This document shows positions 24,749 through 35,739 of a DNA stretch of 64,000 bases, in pieces. The stretch covers positions 1 through 64,000 of the forward strand of contig JAQJVL010002588.1 in the NCBI GenBank assembly GCA_035578905.1, given 5' to 3'. The DNA comes from Stictocephala bisonia. Taxonomy: Eukaryota > Arthropoda > Insecta > Hemiptera > Membracidae. Numbering within the stretch: the first letter of the stretch is position 1; each line of letters begins with the position of its first letter. The notes under the pieces were generated by a model. The model did no database searches. It was not told the origin of the DNA and saw only the letters and a program-made list of their open reading frames with translations. A program made the position numbers and the translations under genes.

Positions 24749-25080
24749 CTCCAGGGTCCAAGATGAACTAAAACCCTCAGCCTACCAAGCCACTGCCGAC
24801 CACTCCAATCCACCCATGAAACCCATTCAACAAAGTAACCAAGCGGATTGCCTAGGTGTTTTTTTTATTATTATTATTTTTTTTAAGTTAAATTATTTAT
24901 TTGGTTTTCTAATTGTTTTTGTTTTTAAATAAGTATTTATTTGTTTCTTTTTTTTGGTTGTTCTTTAACAAGATATCAAAACGGTAGGTCGGCCACCACT
25001 GACCTACTAACTGGCAAACACCCACCGTCAACAACCAAGAGAGAATATTTTTTTTTTTTTTTTTTTTTTAGGCAACCACG
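24749..25080 (-). other. gypsy leader between primer site and gag ATG
   Basis: About 330 bp of untranslated leader. It contains long T and TA-rich runs on the plus strand (24,859-24,960 and 25,049-25,070) and no ORF. It presumably holds the packaging signal, which cannot be recognised by eye. Confidence 0.6.
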
Positions 25081-25091
25081 CTCTGCTACCA
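25081..25091 (-). promoter_or_regulatory. primer-binding site, initiator tRNA-Met type
   Basis: The minus strand reads TGGTAGCAGAG one base after the 5' LTR. It is the complement of CTCTGCTACCA, the 3' end of animal initiator tRNA-Met including CCA; the match extends 11 nt before the first mismatch. This supports reverse transcription from that tRNA and fixes the element's orientation. Confidence 0.85.
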
Positions 25092-25092
25092 A

Positions 25093-26502
25093 TGGAGACC
25101 CATCGCCCCCACCAAAGCTGGAAAGCGTGCCAACTGGGGGATGGCTCAAAACAAATCAAGCGATGGGATCACGGGTGGCAGTTGGAGGGTCAAAATAAAA
25201 TTCGGCAGCTGAGCAAAACTAATTTAATTCAAGAGAACAAGATATTAAACAATCAAAAACGGCAGAAGGCCACAATATCAAGTGCACTTAACAAACAAGC
25301 TACACAAAATTAACAAGAAAATAACCAAAGCTACAAAAACAACAAACGCTAAAAATACCAAAATTAACATTTAACAACTACATAGCCTATCTGCAGTTTA
25401 GCCTGAGACACCCAAAACATAAGACAATTTATTAACAATTTAAAAGTGAACATTTAGAAACAATTTTGATAACCCCAAATAATCCCGGCAATTTAGCCCA
25501 CCATCCCATAATTCCACCGAGGCCAGGGAGTAAGCCGGAATCCCTGGGCAGCTCCGAATTAGAAGTTAAGCAAAAGTACAATAATCCCATTTTGGTGAAA
25601 GTTTAAAAATTACACACTTCAAAAAAAATTAACACGGTACCGTTCAAGTAAAAAGTCCCTTCAAGACACCCCTAATACACTACACGAAGAAATAAATAAC
25701 ACTAACTATATCACTAGGCCTAAACAATAATTTAAACAATTCCTTAATTTAAACAGTACAAGAAAAACTTAGGCCCACAAAATAATTACTGATTCTAATT
25801 ATAAAAAAAACAAATTTAACAATAGGGCCAAACTAATATAAAAATTTAAATAACTATAACAAAATAAACTACGTAAAGATTAACAATACCAATAGATATG
25901 ACCCCAAATGTTGTTTTTTTTCTGGCTTTGGTATTCTGAAAAGTATTTTTTTTCCCTTTTAATAAATCTTTATAACTCTTTATAAGTCCCCTGGCTGTTT
26001 CAGACCCAATTACGGGGCAGTCCTTAGGCCTAGGCCTCATCCAATAGTTCAGCACCATTTTTTTTCTTTTTCTTTTTTCACAAATTCACTACCCCCAGCT
26101 CAGCCGCCGAGAATCAAAAAATGGAACGCACTGACCTGAGGACTGAAGAAAAACACCCAGATGTAGGGATGGCAGCTTAGTCGCAACATGTGCTCTACGA
26201 CTTGGTCCTCAGGCCAGGCTGGCAGTGTAGAAGGTCGAACTTTCCCCGGACGACAGGCTGAGGGAAAATGTCCCACTCGAAGACCCTGGAGATGGAGTCT
26301 CTAGCCGTGCATGTCTTGAAGCCTCTAGGCGTAGAAAACCAAATGATGACCAACCCGACAGACAAAGGCTGGAACACGGAACGACCGAGTCCGAGCCAAC
26401 GGCCACCAAAGTAAGCGAATCGCCGGGCACGAGCGATCTCAGGCAGCCCGGCAGACCACGACGGAAAAAAAACGAAGTGTACCGGTCAAAAGACCCGGTA
26501 CA
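25093..26502 (-). repeat. 5' LTR of the gypsy element
   Basis: Partner of 19,408-20,814. It ends CCA next to the primer-binding site on its inner side and abuts the GTAC duplication on the outer side. The promoter should lie here, but no TATA box stands out from the AT background. Confidence 0.93.
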
Positions 26503-26506
26503 GTAC

Positions 26507-26779
26507 GTGAAATATAACTCACTGGTTATTTTTTCAATGAACAGAATAGTCTATTATGAATTTATCTTTTAAATTCTTCAATTTTATTTACTGTTTGAAA
26601 TGTAAAAAGAGAGTGCATTGAAAACATTAAATATAAAAATAAATCTTTTTAATCAATATAGTGTTGTACAGGAGTTATATTATGTCATTAGTAGTGTAAT
26701 ATACTAATGGGAAATTATGGTAGGACTGTTATATGGAGCAATTGACGAAGGATGATTGATTTCAGCATTACTGTCGGCG
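26507..26779. other. intergenic, no gene seen
   Basis: AT-rich DNA following the retrotransposon target site; nothing recognised. Confidence 0.5.
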
Positions 26780-26950
26780 TATAAATTATGTGTACCTGAG
26801 TATTAAGGTTGTTTACTAAGAAACTAAGAAGAATATGAACAATCCAATTGCCATTTTCCTTGTTTAAATGTGCATCATAATATATACATTTTTAAATGTT
26901 ACTATAAGTGTTAGCAAATGTTATCCTAGTTGGAACAAAAAATTTCTGTT
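26780..26950 (+). repeat. interspersed repeat copy 1
   Basis: Its right end, CCTAGTTGGAACAAAAA (with TTAT before it), recurs inverted at about 29,437-29,458. The rest aligns loosely with that copy through GTTTACTAAG and CAATCCAATTGCC. The family is unidentified and non-coding. Confidence 0.55.
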
Positions 26951-28384
26951 AATTAAATAGTTTACACTTTTATAAGTCAAAAACCCGTCCAGGTATTGCA
27001 TTTATATTTTATGTGCATTTATACCTGTAATACATGGTTTACAGGAATAGTTTCTATAAGTTTGGTGAAAAGCTTTAAAAATATCAGAATTTAAAATTTT
27101 CAAGAAATGAATTCTTTTAAATTTATTATAACAAGGTTTTTTATCGAGGTTTCTAAATCAATTACTTAGTTATGTTGTAAAATTTACAGTCATGATACAT
27201 TAATTTTATATGCTTAAGTAAATGCAGTGAATTTATGTTGATTTAAATCTATTTATATTGATCAATTTAAAGAGATTTTAAATATATCGTAACTATACAT
27301 TTCATAAGGATTACAATGTAACCAAGTAATCAATTTTCAACCTCTATAAGCTAAGTAAACATTCTTTCAGGAAATTGAGAACAGCTTTTTTCTTGAAAAG
27401 TTAAATTCCTGAAATTTATACAACTTATAGAAAACATTCTGGCAATTATATATTGAAATGTGAATGCTATACATTAATAGTTCTTAGAGTAATAAATAAC
27501 AAAAAATCAGGTAATTTATCATTATTTATCCTAGGTAGACAGAGTACATGTCAACACACGTGGCAAACAGGATATATTCACATCCTCGTGAGAATTGAAT
27601 AGAGTTATTTAATAAAGCAGCTATTTAAAATTATATAACGCAATTCTTGGGAAATATTAAAAGAACAAAAAGTTAGAGAACGGAAATGGTGCGATGGAGG
27701 TTGCAGCAGAAATAGAGATAAATCGAGGACAATTTCCCGCCAATTTGTACGGAGGCTGTGACTGGAAAACAGGCGCTGCCAGTTACAGTATTTTCCTCTA
27801 TTTGGGAATAAAACGCAACATTGCCATTATACTGTAACGCAACAATAGATTATTTTTCGATAAAGGAATATTTGACATATGTGAAATTTCTTAATTAGTA
27901 CAAACACTTGAGTTTAAGCGACTTTGTCGTGTAAACGTATCCAATTTCTTATTACTCACAACACTAATAAATTATTTACTATGTTGATCAATATTATCAT
28001 CATACTAAATAGATTAACTTTGTGACCTTATTGTAGTACCTAAAATGATTTTTTACCTAGAATCCCCAACCAAGTTTATTTTTGTTGTTTTTTGATAATA
28101 TTATGTTATCTGTTCTAATTCCATGAACTAGGAAACATTTAAAACTAATTAATATTCTTGTACCTAACGGCAATCTGCTAGTGTAATGTGGACTAGAGTT
28201 TAAAATTTTTATATCTAAACATGTTTATCAGTCAATCATCGATTCAGTAAGGCAATACCATTATATAGTTATTTGAAAATCAAAGTTTACCATCTTATAA
28301 TGAGTATAGTACCGGCACTGTAATTCATTGTAAATATATATGGCTATTTATTTCTGTCAATTGAAATGGTTACCAAAACTAATG
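26951..28384. other. intergenic, no gene seen
   Basis: About 1.4 kb of AT-rich DNA with no ORF over 60 codons. A less AT-rich patch at 27,680-27,850 (around GATGGAGGTTGCAGCAG) could be an exon or element fragment but shows no recognisable protein. Confidence 0.5.
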
Positions 28385-28495
28385 GTTGCGTCGTAAGAAA
28401 ATAAGAGGCCTATGAAAAATCTAATCACACCATTCCTTTCCTTATTTTATTGTACGTTATTTATGCATTTCAACATTTTATTTTCAGTTTTAAAA
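28385..28495 (+). repeat. interspersed repeat copy 2
   Basis: It shares AGAGG(C/T)CTATGAAAAATC.AATCA and TTTTATTGTACGT with the inverted copy at 29,470-29,580, then diverges. Confidence 0.55.
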
Positions 28496-28682
28496 CTCAA
28501 ACATAAATGTCTTTTTTTTTAAACAGCTAACATAACTGTATAATAGTCAGTATTACACTTGGTGCTTATAATTAACAATAGGATCATTCTCAAAATGTGT
28601 AAATAAAGTAATCTATAATATTCTTACGTACTGGCAATAAAATAAATTACCTTGTGATTTACTAAATTAAGGTTTAATTATA

Positions 28683-29400
28683 CTATGTTGTCGGGCACAA
28701 CATGAATTCCCCGATACTGTAAGGGCACCTTTTATTAAGCAATGTTTTGACCTTATTTCCGAAACGTTTCCCGTCGCTTTCAATCTTAAAGTCGTTCAGC
28801 ATTGAGTTGAAGAGCTTGATTCCATTGTAATAGAGGTGTTTTTCAAAAAAAGGCAATTCTATGAAATGCTTGTATTTTACGGAGGATGTACGAATTATTA
28901 TGTGTTTCTTTTTTAAAGAGATCAATATTTTTTATGTACAAATAAGTGAGTAGATAAAATGTAAACAAAGGGGAAAGTCAAGATGTTGTTGTTTTAAAAA
29001 AGAGATTTGCATGAGAATCTGGGTGGCTTTTTAAAAATAGCTCGCATGGCACGTTTTTGGTTTGAAAACAAACGCAGTTCTAACGGATTCATGCCCCCAC
29101 ATTGTGACAGCATACGTAAAAAAAAAGATAGATTAGGCGGTAGTAAGCTGTTAATAGAACGTCTTTGTCTGAAAATTTTGAAAGGCTCCTCAGCACAAAT
29201 ATTCCAGAACTGAGTCTACGACAGACTGCTTCTATGTGTGTGCTGAAGATAAAATTCCTGTCAACGTGTATTCCGAGAAATTTCATTACAGAATAGGGTT
29301 CAATTTCAATTTTACCAACTAAAAAAGTGTTATAATCCTCACACTTTTTTGTGTGATCAAAATTTTGAATAAACTTCCTGTTTCATTATGACTTTCAAAT
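28683..29400 (-). pseudogene. LINE ORF2 C-terminal fragment (Jockey/CR1-like)
   Basis: The minus strand reads in pieces as the end of a non-LTR retrotransposon reverse transcriptase. 29,380-29,089 contains MKFLGIHVD...[21 protein letters not shown], the post-palm thumb region. Then, after a frame change, 29,080-28,990 reads NQKRAMRAIFKKPPRFSCKSLF. After another, 28,925-28,683 reads YYNGIKLFNSMLN...FGNKVKTLLNKRCPYSI, the usual C-terminal end ahead of the stop. The endonuclease and catalytic RT core are missing. It has at least two frameshifts and is flanked by the interspersed repeat copies. The match to Jockey/CR1-like LINE tails is from recall of the family pattern. Confidence 0.75.
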
Positions 29401-29436
29401 TTGACGCACATTAAAAACGAGTTAAAATGCTGGTAC

Positions 29437-29590
29437 TTTTTGTTCCAACTAGGATAAAAATTAATAAAATGTATGAAAGAAATTAAAAAATGCATATATG
29501 ATTACGTACAATAAAACGAGAAAAACAATGATTTGATTGGATTTTTCATAGACCTCTTAGGTTCTTGGTAAACAATCTTAAAACATGGGT
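29437..29590 (-). repeat. interspersed repeat copy 3, inverted
   Basis: Reverse-orientation partner of 26,780-26,950 and 28,385-28,495. Together they flank the LINE fragment as inverted repeats about 2.6 kb apart. Confidence 0.6.
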
Positions 29591-29699
29591 AGATAAACAA
29601 GAGCCTACATAAAATCATAAGAAGAAATATACCGAGCTACAAGAAGAATACTGTAAAAACAAGATTCAGATAGTTAATTGCATGCTAGCTAAATTATAA

Positions 29700-31565
29700 T
29701 AAATCTAACTGAAGATGATGCCTTAGATCAACCCACAAGCTCTTTACTTATGAGAGGATTCTACTATTAGGCAGTAGTGCCTAATAAAATTCCAGCTGAA
29801 GAAATTATTTGCTCGGTGGAAGAAGCGATAAGGGATTTACCATCTGAAAAAGCTGAAGAAATTATACAGGATGTATCAGTGGTGCTCAGGAAAGCTCAGC
29901 CACCAAAATCAGGTCTCTCTAGGCATGAAAAAGTTACATTGAAGGTTTTGAAAGAAGATGACTCAAGAATAGTTATACCGTCAGATAAAAGAAATGCCAC
30001 AGTAATTATGAAGACGAAAGATTATAAAGTCAAAATGATTAGTAACGGTTCATATAAATCAGTAAGGAATCTGACTAAAAGAATTTCTTCGTGTTCATCA
30101 AAACTGGTTAAATCAAATCCTAATTTTAACGATAAGATAAAAGGACATTTAATAAATTCTGATCCAAGGCCCCTATTGTACGGATTACATAGGATATATA
30201 AAGAAAATATACTGATGAGACTTATAGTAAGTTCCATAGGATCATCTACTTATAATTTAGCCAAGTTTATATCTAACAACTAAGTGAATTTGTATGAAAC
30301 ACTAGAGTCATTTGTTAGAGATTCTATACATTTGATCAGCCTTATCAGCCAACAGAAATTCCATGATACAGACATACTAGTAAGTTTCAATGTAGAATCA
30401 CTGTTCACCAAGGTTCCAGTACCCAAAACCACTGAAATAATTAAGGAGATTCTTAACAACGATTTAGAGGAGCTAGCTGAACTATGCCTCACATCCACTT
30501 ATTTCTTCTTCATTGGGAAGTTCCATGAACAAACTGAGGGGGAAGCTATGGGATCTCCTCTATCACCAGTTGCAGCTATCTCTATATGGAAATATTTGAA
30601 AAAAGGCACTTGAAACGTTTGATTTAAAATCAAAGGCATATTATCGATATGTAGATGATGTCTGGGCTGTGTGGCCACATGGTAGAGAGAGATTGGATGA
30701 TTTTCTGAACCATATTAATTCTATTCATTCTAATCTCAAGTTCACAGTATAAATTGAGAATAATGGAAGGCTGCCTTTCCTTGATGTTGGAACTGTGAGA
30801 AGAAGAGAGATGAATGAGTAGACCACTCAGTATATCGGAAACATACACATACCAATATATATTTCAATACTGCTTCTCAACCCATCCGGCACAGAAGAAT
30901 GCAGTTTTAAACACTTTTGTTAATCGAGCCATTAAAATTTCTGACCCAAATAGTTGGAAGAAGGAAAGGTAAATATTACATTCAACATTAAATCAGAATG
31001 GATAATCAGTTAGCAAAATCAATAACACTATTGGTAAACAGCAGAAGAGGAAAGAAAAAGAAAATATAATAGATAGAAGACAAGAAAAGGAACCTTAAAA
31101 AAGGCATATCTACCTTGCATAAAGACAACAACAAAAATGATTGGCAGGATATTAAATAAAGAAAAAATAAAACCATTTACAAGCCACCGAATAAATTGAA
31201 CCATTTTCTGAGGCCAGTCAAAGATAAAATTCCATTAGCTATGCCTGGAGTATATAAAATACCTTGTAGTTGTGGGTCAGTCTACATAAGATAAACCAAG
31301 AGGTTAATTTCCATAAGGATTAAGGAACATATAAGGAATACTAAGAATGAAGATACGGAAAAGTCTGCAGTTGCTGAACGTAGCACAAAAACTAATTATG
31401 GCATTTTATTTGACAAAACTAATTGTCCTTGCCAACATCCCGCATTACTACCTATAGAATCGTAAGAGAAGCTATAGAAATATATAAAAGAAGAAATAAT
31501 TTTAATAAGGATGATATTATACGGCTTCCAAATACATGGGAACTCATTTTAAGTAAATTGAAATA
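29700..31565 (+). pseudogene. Penelope-like element, RT + GIY-YIG, decayed
   Basis: A telomerase-related reverse transcriptase joined to a GIY-YIG endonuclease, the layout of canonical Penelope elements. In order: N-terminal region IPAEEII...AEEIIQDV (from about 29,780); IVIPSDKRNATVIM; RPLLYGLHRIYK and LIVSSIGSSTYNLAK (to 30,275); a stop; DILVSFNVESLFTKVPVP (about 30,370); EAMGSPLSPV (about 30,545); a frameshift; YYRYVDDVWAVWPHG with the catalytic aspartates (about 30,640-30,690); then several stops; and GVYKIPCSCGSVYI with RIKEH (about 31,245-31,330) for the endonuclease. At least one frameshift and more than six stops make it dead. The open segments are 29,777-30,283 and 30,284-30,613. Upstream 29,591-29,700 has no clear pLTR. 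Confidence 0.88.
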
Positions 31566-31604
31566 AAATAAACTGATCATCATTACTTGACAAAGTGATG
31601 TCAC

Positions 31605-31755
31605 CGAATTATAGTACACTTGTGGTAGGTGATTTCAATGTATATCTGTCTGTTTCAGACCTAAAGGTTAATAATGGGCTGATGCATGGCCATGAAATGT
31701 CATGGATTGAGGACTATAGTCTGGTCATTTACGAGAGAGTTAAAAAACTCTAGGT
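31605..31755 (+). pseudogene. possible LINE endonuclease scrap
   Basis: The frame reads STLVVGDFNVYLS...; VVGDFN is a hallmark of the endonuclease/exonuclease/phosphatase domain of LINEs. The rest is not conserved and ends at a stop near 31,754. It abuts the end of the Penelope-like element. Confidence 0.35.
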
Positions 31756-31981
31756 CTATTTTTTAACGTGTAAACACTGATCTTCCCAAATATCATGTTA
31801 CTGCTTCTTGTGACTGCTTTGGCAGATCACCATGCTCAGATGACTGTGGTCAAGATGCTTCCGCAAAAAAGGGCTGCCCCAAATTTCGTACTTGCCAGTC
31901 ATTCACACATTGTAGGTTTTTTTATTAACTAGTCTTCATTTGTCATCTTCAAATTTGTTAATTCGGTTTTTTGTATATATG

Positions 31982-31983
<2 letters not shown>

Positions 31984-32070
<87 letters not shown>

Positions 32071-32075
32071 TATAT
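31984..32075. repeat. (AT)n microsatellite
   Basis: About 80 bp of uninterrupted AT dinucleotides, with imperfect AT flanks on both sides. Confidence 0.95.
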
Positions 32076-32246
32076 GTATTCTTTTTTTAGGCAGGAATAT
32101 GTACATGTTTTTGTAAAGCAGGAATGTAATTATAATAATTTAGATACTCATTATAGTTAATTCATATTTATTTGATGTTTATTATAGTATCGTTATTGTT
32201 ATTTTTATTTCAGATCAAGTCATAAATAATAATTTTTTATTCGTAT

Positions 32247-32710
32247 ATGACACTTAAGGCACAAGCGAATGTCACCTTTTCATCTACTTACATTTTTGAG
32301 TCTTTTATTGTTGTGAAAAAGAACCAACACATTTTCTTAGAATTTCTACCACCTTTAAACAGTATAACCAGGAACAAAACCAATTACAATATACCACCAA
32401 ACAAATTAATTTTTTCAAAAACCATACAACTTATAACTGTGTTAAAATATTCAATAATCTTCCAATTACTCTGAAACAAGAATGTAATGTGGTTACCTTC
32501 AAAACCAATGTAAAAAGATTTTTACTTAAAAACGGTTTTTATACCATTAAGGATTATTATAATAAGAAATATGTTTAGTTTTAATATTTGTAGACCTAAT
32601 ATTTGTATTATAGGGTTTAATATGTATTGAGCTATTTTTAATGACGACTGCTAATGCAAGTAACTTTGTTTGATGGCAATAAAGATATTTTGAATTTTCA
32701 ATTTAGCCAT
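32247..32710 (+). pseudogene. LINE 3' end with tail
   Basis: From about 32,405 to the stop at 32,578 the frame reads VKIFNNLPITLK...FKTNVKRFLLKNGFYTIKDYY, the customary C-terminus of Jockey/CR1-like ORF2 and the counterpart of the fragment at 28.7 kb. A short 3' UTR ends in GGCAATAAAGATATTTTGAA near 32,680, a typical CR1/Jockey-like tail with an AATAAA signal. It is truncated at its 5' end, probably near or inside the (AT)n tract. Confidence 0.6.
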
Positions 32711-32843
32711 ATTGATTTTCTTCGGCCAATGACCGTAGGTAACGTGGGTCGTGCCTCCACCCCTCTTCAGTATACTTGCCATACAAGTCTCTACCCCACC
32801 ACCTGGTATAGAAGCTGGAAGGTTATTCACCGATCTCAGTCTC

Positions 32844-32898
32844 AGAGAAACCACTGAGGATGCTACGTCACAGTATGGGTGAAACGTCTCGTTTCTTT
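32844..32898 (+). ncRNA. hammerhead-ribozyme-like fold (PLE terminus)
   Basis: Every core element of a type I hammerhead is present in order. The stem I 5' strand is 32,844-32,853; CTGAGGA (32,854-32,860) fits CUGANGA; then a short imperfect stem II; GAAA (32,881-32,884); and CGTC ending at the cleavage position 32,888. The stem I 3' strand, 32,889-32,898, pairs with 32,853-32,844 at 9 of 10 positions (one C/C mismatch, one G-U). There is no loop between AAAC and GTC, so stem III could form only between two copies, as known for PLE and retrozyme hammerheads. Stem II is weak (about 4 bp with a bulge), so activity is uncertain. Confidence 0.5.
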
Positions 32899-32899
32899 G

Positions 32900-33346
32900 T
32901 GTTCTAACAAATAATTATTTAGTGGACATTCAGATTTTAAATAAATAAATCCAGTGAGGTATCCGGGCTATATTATCTCTAAACCACCAATAACTCACTT
33001 GAGGATGAGGCGAGCATTTCGTCTTGACAAGTCCCAACTTGATTGGGATTTCTCTCATTTTATCTTCTGTTGATGCAAAGGAATAAACATCCCAGAGTAA
33101 GCTGGCAAGTGACAGTATTATTATATTTGTTACAATAATCACAGTTAAATTTTAATATTTTGTTTGATTAAGCTTTTTAGAATTTATAAAAAATCCAGCA
33201 ATGGTGATATGGTGATTGTCATGCAATGAACAAAATGTATAATTTACAGAAGTTTTAATAGAGAATAATTAATAAACAGTAATAAGTTAAGATCAAAAAC
33301 CTATTAGACTCCTTGTTTTCTTAGAATGGACGAACGACTAAAAATG
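32900..33346. other. intergenic, possible PLE terminal remnant
   Basis: Around 32,998-33,035 the motif CACTTGAGGATGAGGCGAG...TTCGTC resembles the layout of the hammerhead-like segment but lacks GAAA. The remainder is AT-rich with no gene. Confidence 0.3.
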
Positions 33347-33678
33347 TGACACTTTTTTTAATGTGTACTACAAACTCTATTAAATTATAAATGATATATA
33401 ACTATATGAAACATATTTTTATAAAAAAATATTCTGCTAAGACACATTTATAATTATTGTAGGCAATGCATAATGGCAGCTATTATTAAAAAACACCTAC
33501 TGTGTATAGTTTGATGCGCTGTCAAAATAAATGAAAAATAATAACTGCCATTATGCATTGCCTACAATAATTATAAATGTGTCTTAGCAGAATATTTTTT
33601 TATCAAAATATGTTTCATATAGTTATATATCATTTATAATTTAATAGAGTTTGTATTTACATAAAAAGAACACATGAC
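33347..33678. mobile_element. palindromic foldback element (MITE-like)
   Basis: Two arms of about 118 bp (33,370-33,487 and 33,536-33,654) are near-perfect reverse complements, e.g. AGACACATTTATAATTATTG against CAATAATTATAAATGTGTCT, around a spacer of about 48 bp. Weaker pairing extends to about 33,347 and 33,678. No ORF is present. This fits a foldback or MITE-type DNA transposon. A clean target-site duplication could not be fixed. Confidence 0.75.
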
Positions 33679-33994
33679 ATTATAACATATGATTTATTCA
33701 ATTGTAGAAAATTATTATGATTGTTTACTTGTGAAAATGAGTTGAGTAATACATTTATTTTATTTTCTGAAGTTAATTAAAATGTGTTTCCATTAATTTT
33801 ATTAACTGTCACAACAGTATTTTTGGTGACGAATATGCTTTTTTCAACATTAGTTTAATGGAGATGCTTGAACATTACTAATTTCCAGAATGCATGTTTA
33901 ATTATTACGCTAGTCTAATCCTTCAATCAATAGGCAAGAAACACTATTTTCTATTATTTACGATTTCAATAATAAATCAAGATCAATTAATTTT
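33679..33994. other. intergenic, no gene seen
   Basis: AT-rich DNA between the palindrome and the gag relic; nothing recognised. Confidence 0.5.
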
Positions 33995-34324
33995 ATGAAT
34001 ATGTTCATTCAGCTTATGCAACAAATTCAAGAAGGAAAGTCAAATGGAGTTTCAAACTTTTCAAATACAGCCCAATTTAAGAACTTTAATTCTAAAGGTG
34101 AACAGTTTTCTTACTACAGTAATTTAGAAAGATTTGAAAACTATTAGACGTTGAAAAGAGTAAAAGACAAAGCTAGAATTGCACAACTCTTATGTGCATC
34201 TATAGGAACGATCTACTCTAACAGTTTGGCAACATTTCTAGGCTCAGATAAACCTGTTAAAAATTTAGAATATGATGACCTTGTACAAGCATTTAAGCAA
34301 ATGCTTACACTATTACTAAAATAA
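33995..34324 (+). pseudogene. LTR-retroelement gag (capsid) fragment
   Basis: A 330-bp frame with one internal TAG (codon 51). It contains GEQFSYYSNLERFENY, then DKARIAQLLCASIGTIYS and LEYDDLVQAFKQML, the spacing and residue types of the capsid domain of Ty3-like gag (W/F-x-x-Y helix, then a 'L..+G...Y..L' helix and a final helix). No protease, zinc knuckle or LTR is visible nearby. The start codon is simply the first ATG in frame. A domesticated exon is unlikely given the stop. Confidence 0.55.
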
Positions 34325-35120
34325 TACTGTGGCACTAATAAAACATGCAGAAAAGTAATGAAGTGTTGATGAAGTAACTCCATAATTCAACATACGTGGC
34401 TGTGATGGACGCGTAAGGTATACTCTGATCAAGGAAAAGTCTAGGCCGGATATACCAGTCCAAGCGTAAAGTAATCCTAACAGTAATAATAATAGATCAA
34501 CGATATTTCCAGATAACATATTTCTCTAGTAAGTAATAAGGTGAGTTATTTGACTTTGAGGTGTGCTCGTCTTCAGTTATTAATCGATTTAACAGTGCTT
34601 GGTATAGTTTAATCACTAGTTTATTTTTACTTCAGTAATTTAGTTTTAGTGATATTACAAGTTTTTTTTATTTAGATGTGACAATAATTTTAGGAGTCAG
34701 TGTATATATAATTATGAATGTTTAGTGCAATTCTAATATTTAGGCCCTTTCAAATTTTAGTTAATGTTCTATTATCATTTAAATTATAAGAAATATTTCC
34801 AATGGAAAATGCCACATCTGAGCCAGAGACTGTACAATGTGCGAATGGTATAACCGCCACCTTATTGACAATCTGGTTTTGAGAACTCCTGAATCTTTCT
34901 TCTAGTTCATTAAAATTCTTCTAATACGAGAGAACGATTTTAGTGTAGATTAAATAACACAATTAATTTAGGTTTAAATAAATTTTGTCTAGCGTTTGTT
35001 GTTACTGAGCTTGCAAATTTTTACAATAAAATAAATTTTTCATTAACTTGTTTCAATTATCAAATAAGACTTATACCAAACTAATCACAATGAACCGAAC
35101 TGTCATCCATCCACAATAAA
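34325..35120. other. intergenic, no gene seen
   Basis: AT-rich DNA. It may contain the decayed rest of the gag-bearing element but shows no recognisable domain. Confidence 0.5.
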
Positions 35121-35150
35121 TTATTTTATTATTATTATTATTATTATTAT
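35121..35150. repeat. (ATT)n microsatellite
   Basis: About nine uninterrupted TTA units. Confidence 0.95.
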
Positions 35151-35159
35151 CACTACGGT

Positions 35160-35560
35160 AACAGGTTAAGAGGGCTCTAAAGGGAAAGAAAATATAGAAG
35201 TCATGCGACACTGGCGATAGAAGTTGGAATTACGTCCAGTTATTTTAGATGGAGGAAGTTTAATCCACCGGACGGAGTGCAATATAGTCCCTAAAATCAT
35301 TTCCTGTATAGTAAGTTTTCGTAGTATTTTCAACCAGAAACCCCAATTACCCCTTCCTCCCGTCTGCCATCTCCTCAGGTGGCTACGCCCGACCTTCTCT
35401 ATCTTAATGCATGTTGAGCCGAAAGGCCAATTATTTTCAACAATTGTCAATTTTCCAGTCAGTACCAATTTTGCTGTTGTATTTTATTTCTTAAAATTTT
35501 TATGTCATTTTGTTTTTATAAAAAATAGTAATACTTGTTTACAAAAGTAGACTTGTTACA
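35160..35560. other. GC-richer island with ORFs on both strands, unidentified
   Basis: Base composition rises above the surroundings at about 35,220-35,430, and both a 100-codon minus frame (35,468-35,166) and a 108-codon plus frame (35,224-35,550) are open. Neither translation has a motif I recognise. Overlapping ORFs on opposite strands are expected when stop codons are rarer, so neither is called as a gene. Confidence 0.3.
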
Positions 35561-35739
35561 GCGAAATCAAGTTATTCACTGATCAAATAGAGGGGTCTAC
35601 TAAAATATTGAATTTCTACTTGAAACGTTTTCCAAAATCATAATTCTTGTTTAAATCTTGTTATTCTCAAAACGGTTAAAATTTAACATAGTTAGGCATA
35701 GGCTTACCATACTTATATTCTACAATTGAAGAGTTTGAT

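Larger units (their letters stand above)
19404..26506 (-). mobile_element. full-length Ty3/gypsy (CsRn1-like) retrotransposon with TSD
   Basis: The element (19,408-26,502, about 7.1 kb) has two LTRs of about 1.41 kb that are roughly 97% alike by eye, both TG...CA, and is flanked by the 4-bp duplication GTAC (19,404-19,407 and 26,503-26,506). Transcription is on the minus strand: 5' LTR at right, primer site at 25,081-25,091, gag-pro-RT start at 24,748, then RT/RNase H/integrase, polypurine tract at 20,815-20,826 and the 3' LTR at left. The domain order protease-RT-RNase H-integrase and the integrase GPY/F-type tail place it in Ty3/gypsy; the protease and RT sequence style suggests the CsRn1 group. 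It is young by LTR identity, yet its gag is short and its pol has three frameshifts. Confidence 0.93.

Noticed and set aside
30208..30222. ATACTGATGAGACTT resembling a hammerhead CUGAUGAG core
   Set aside because: It lies inside conserved PLE coding text with no GAAA or stem partner downstream.
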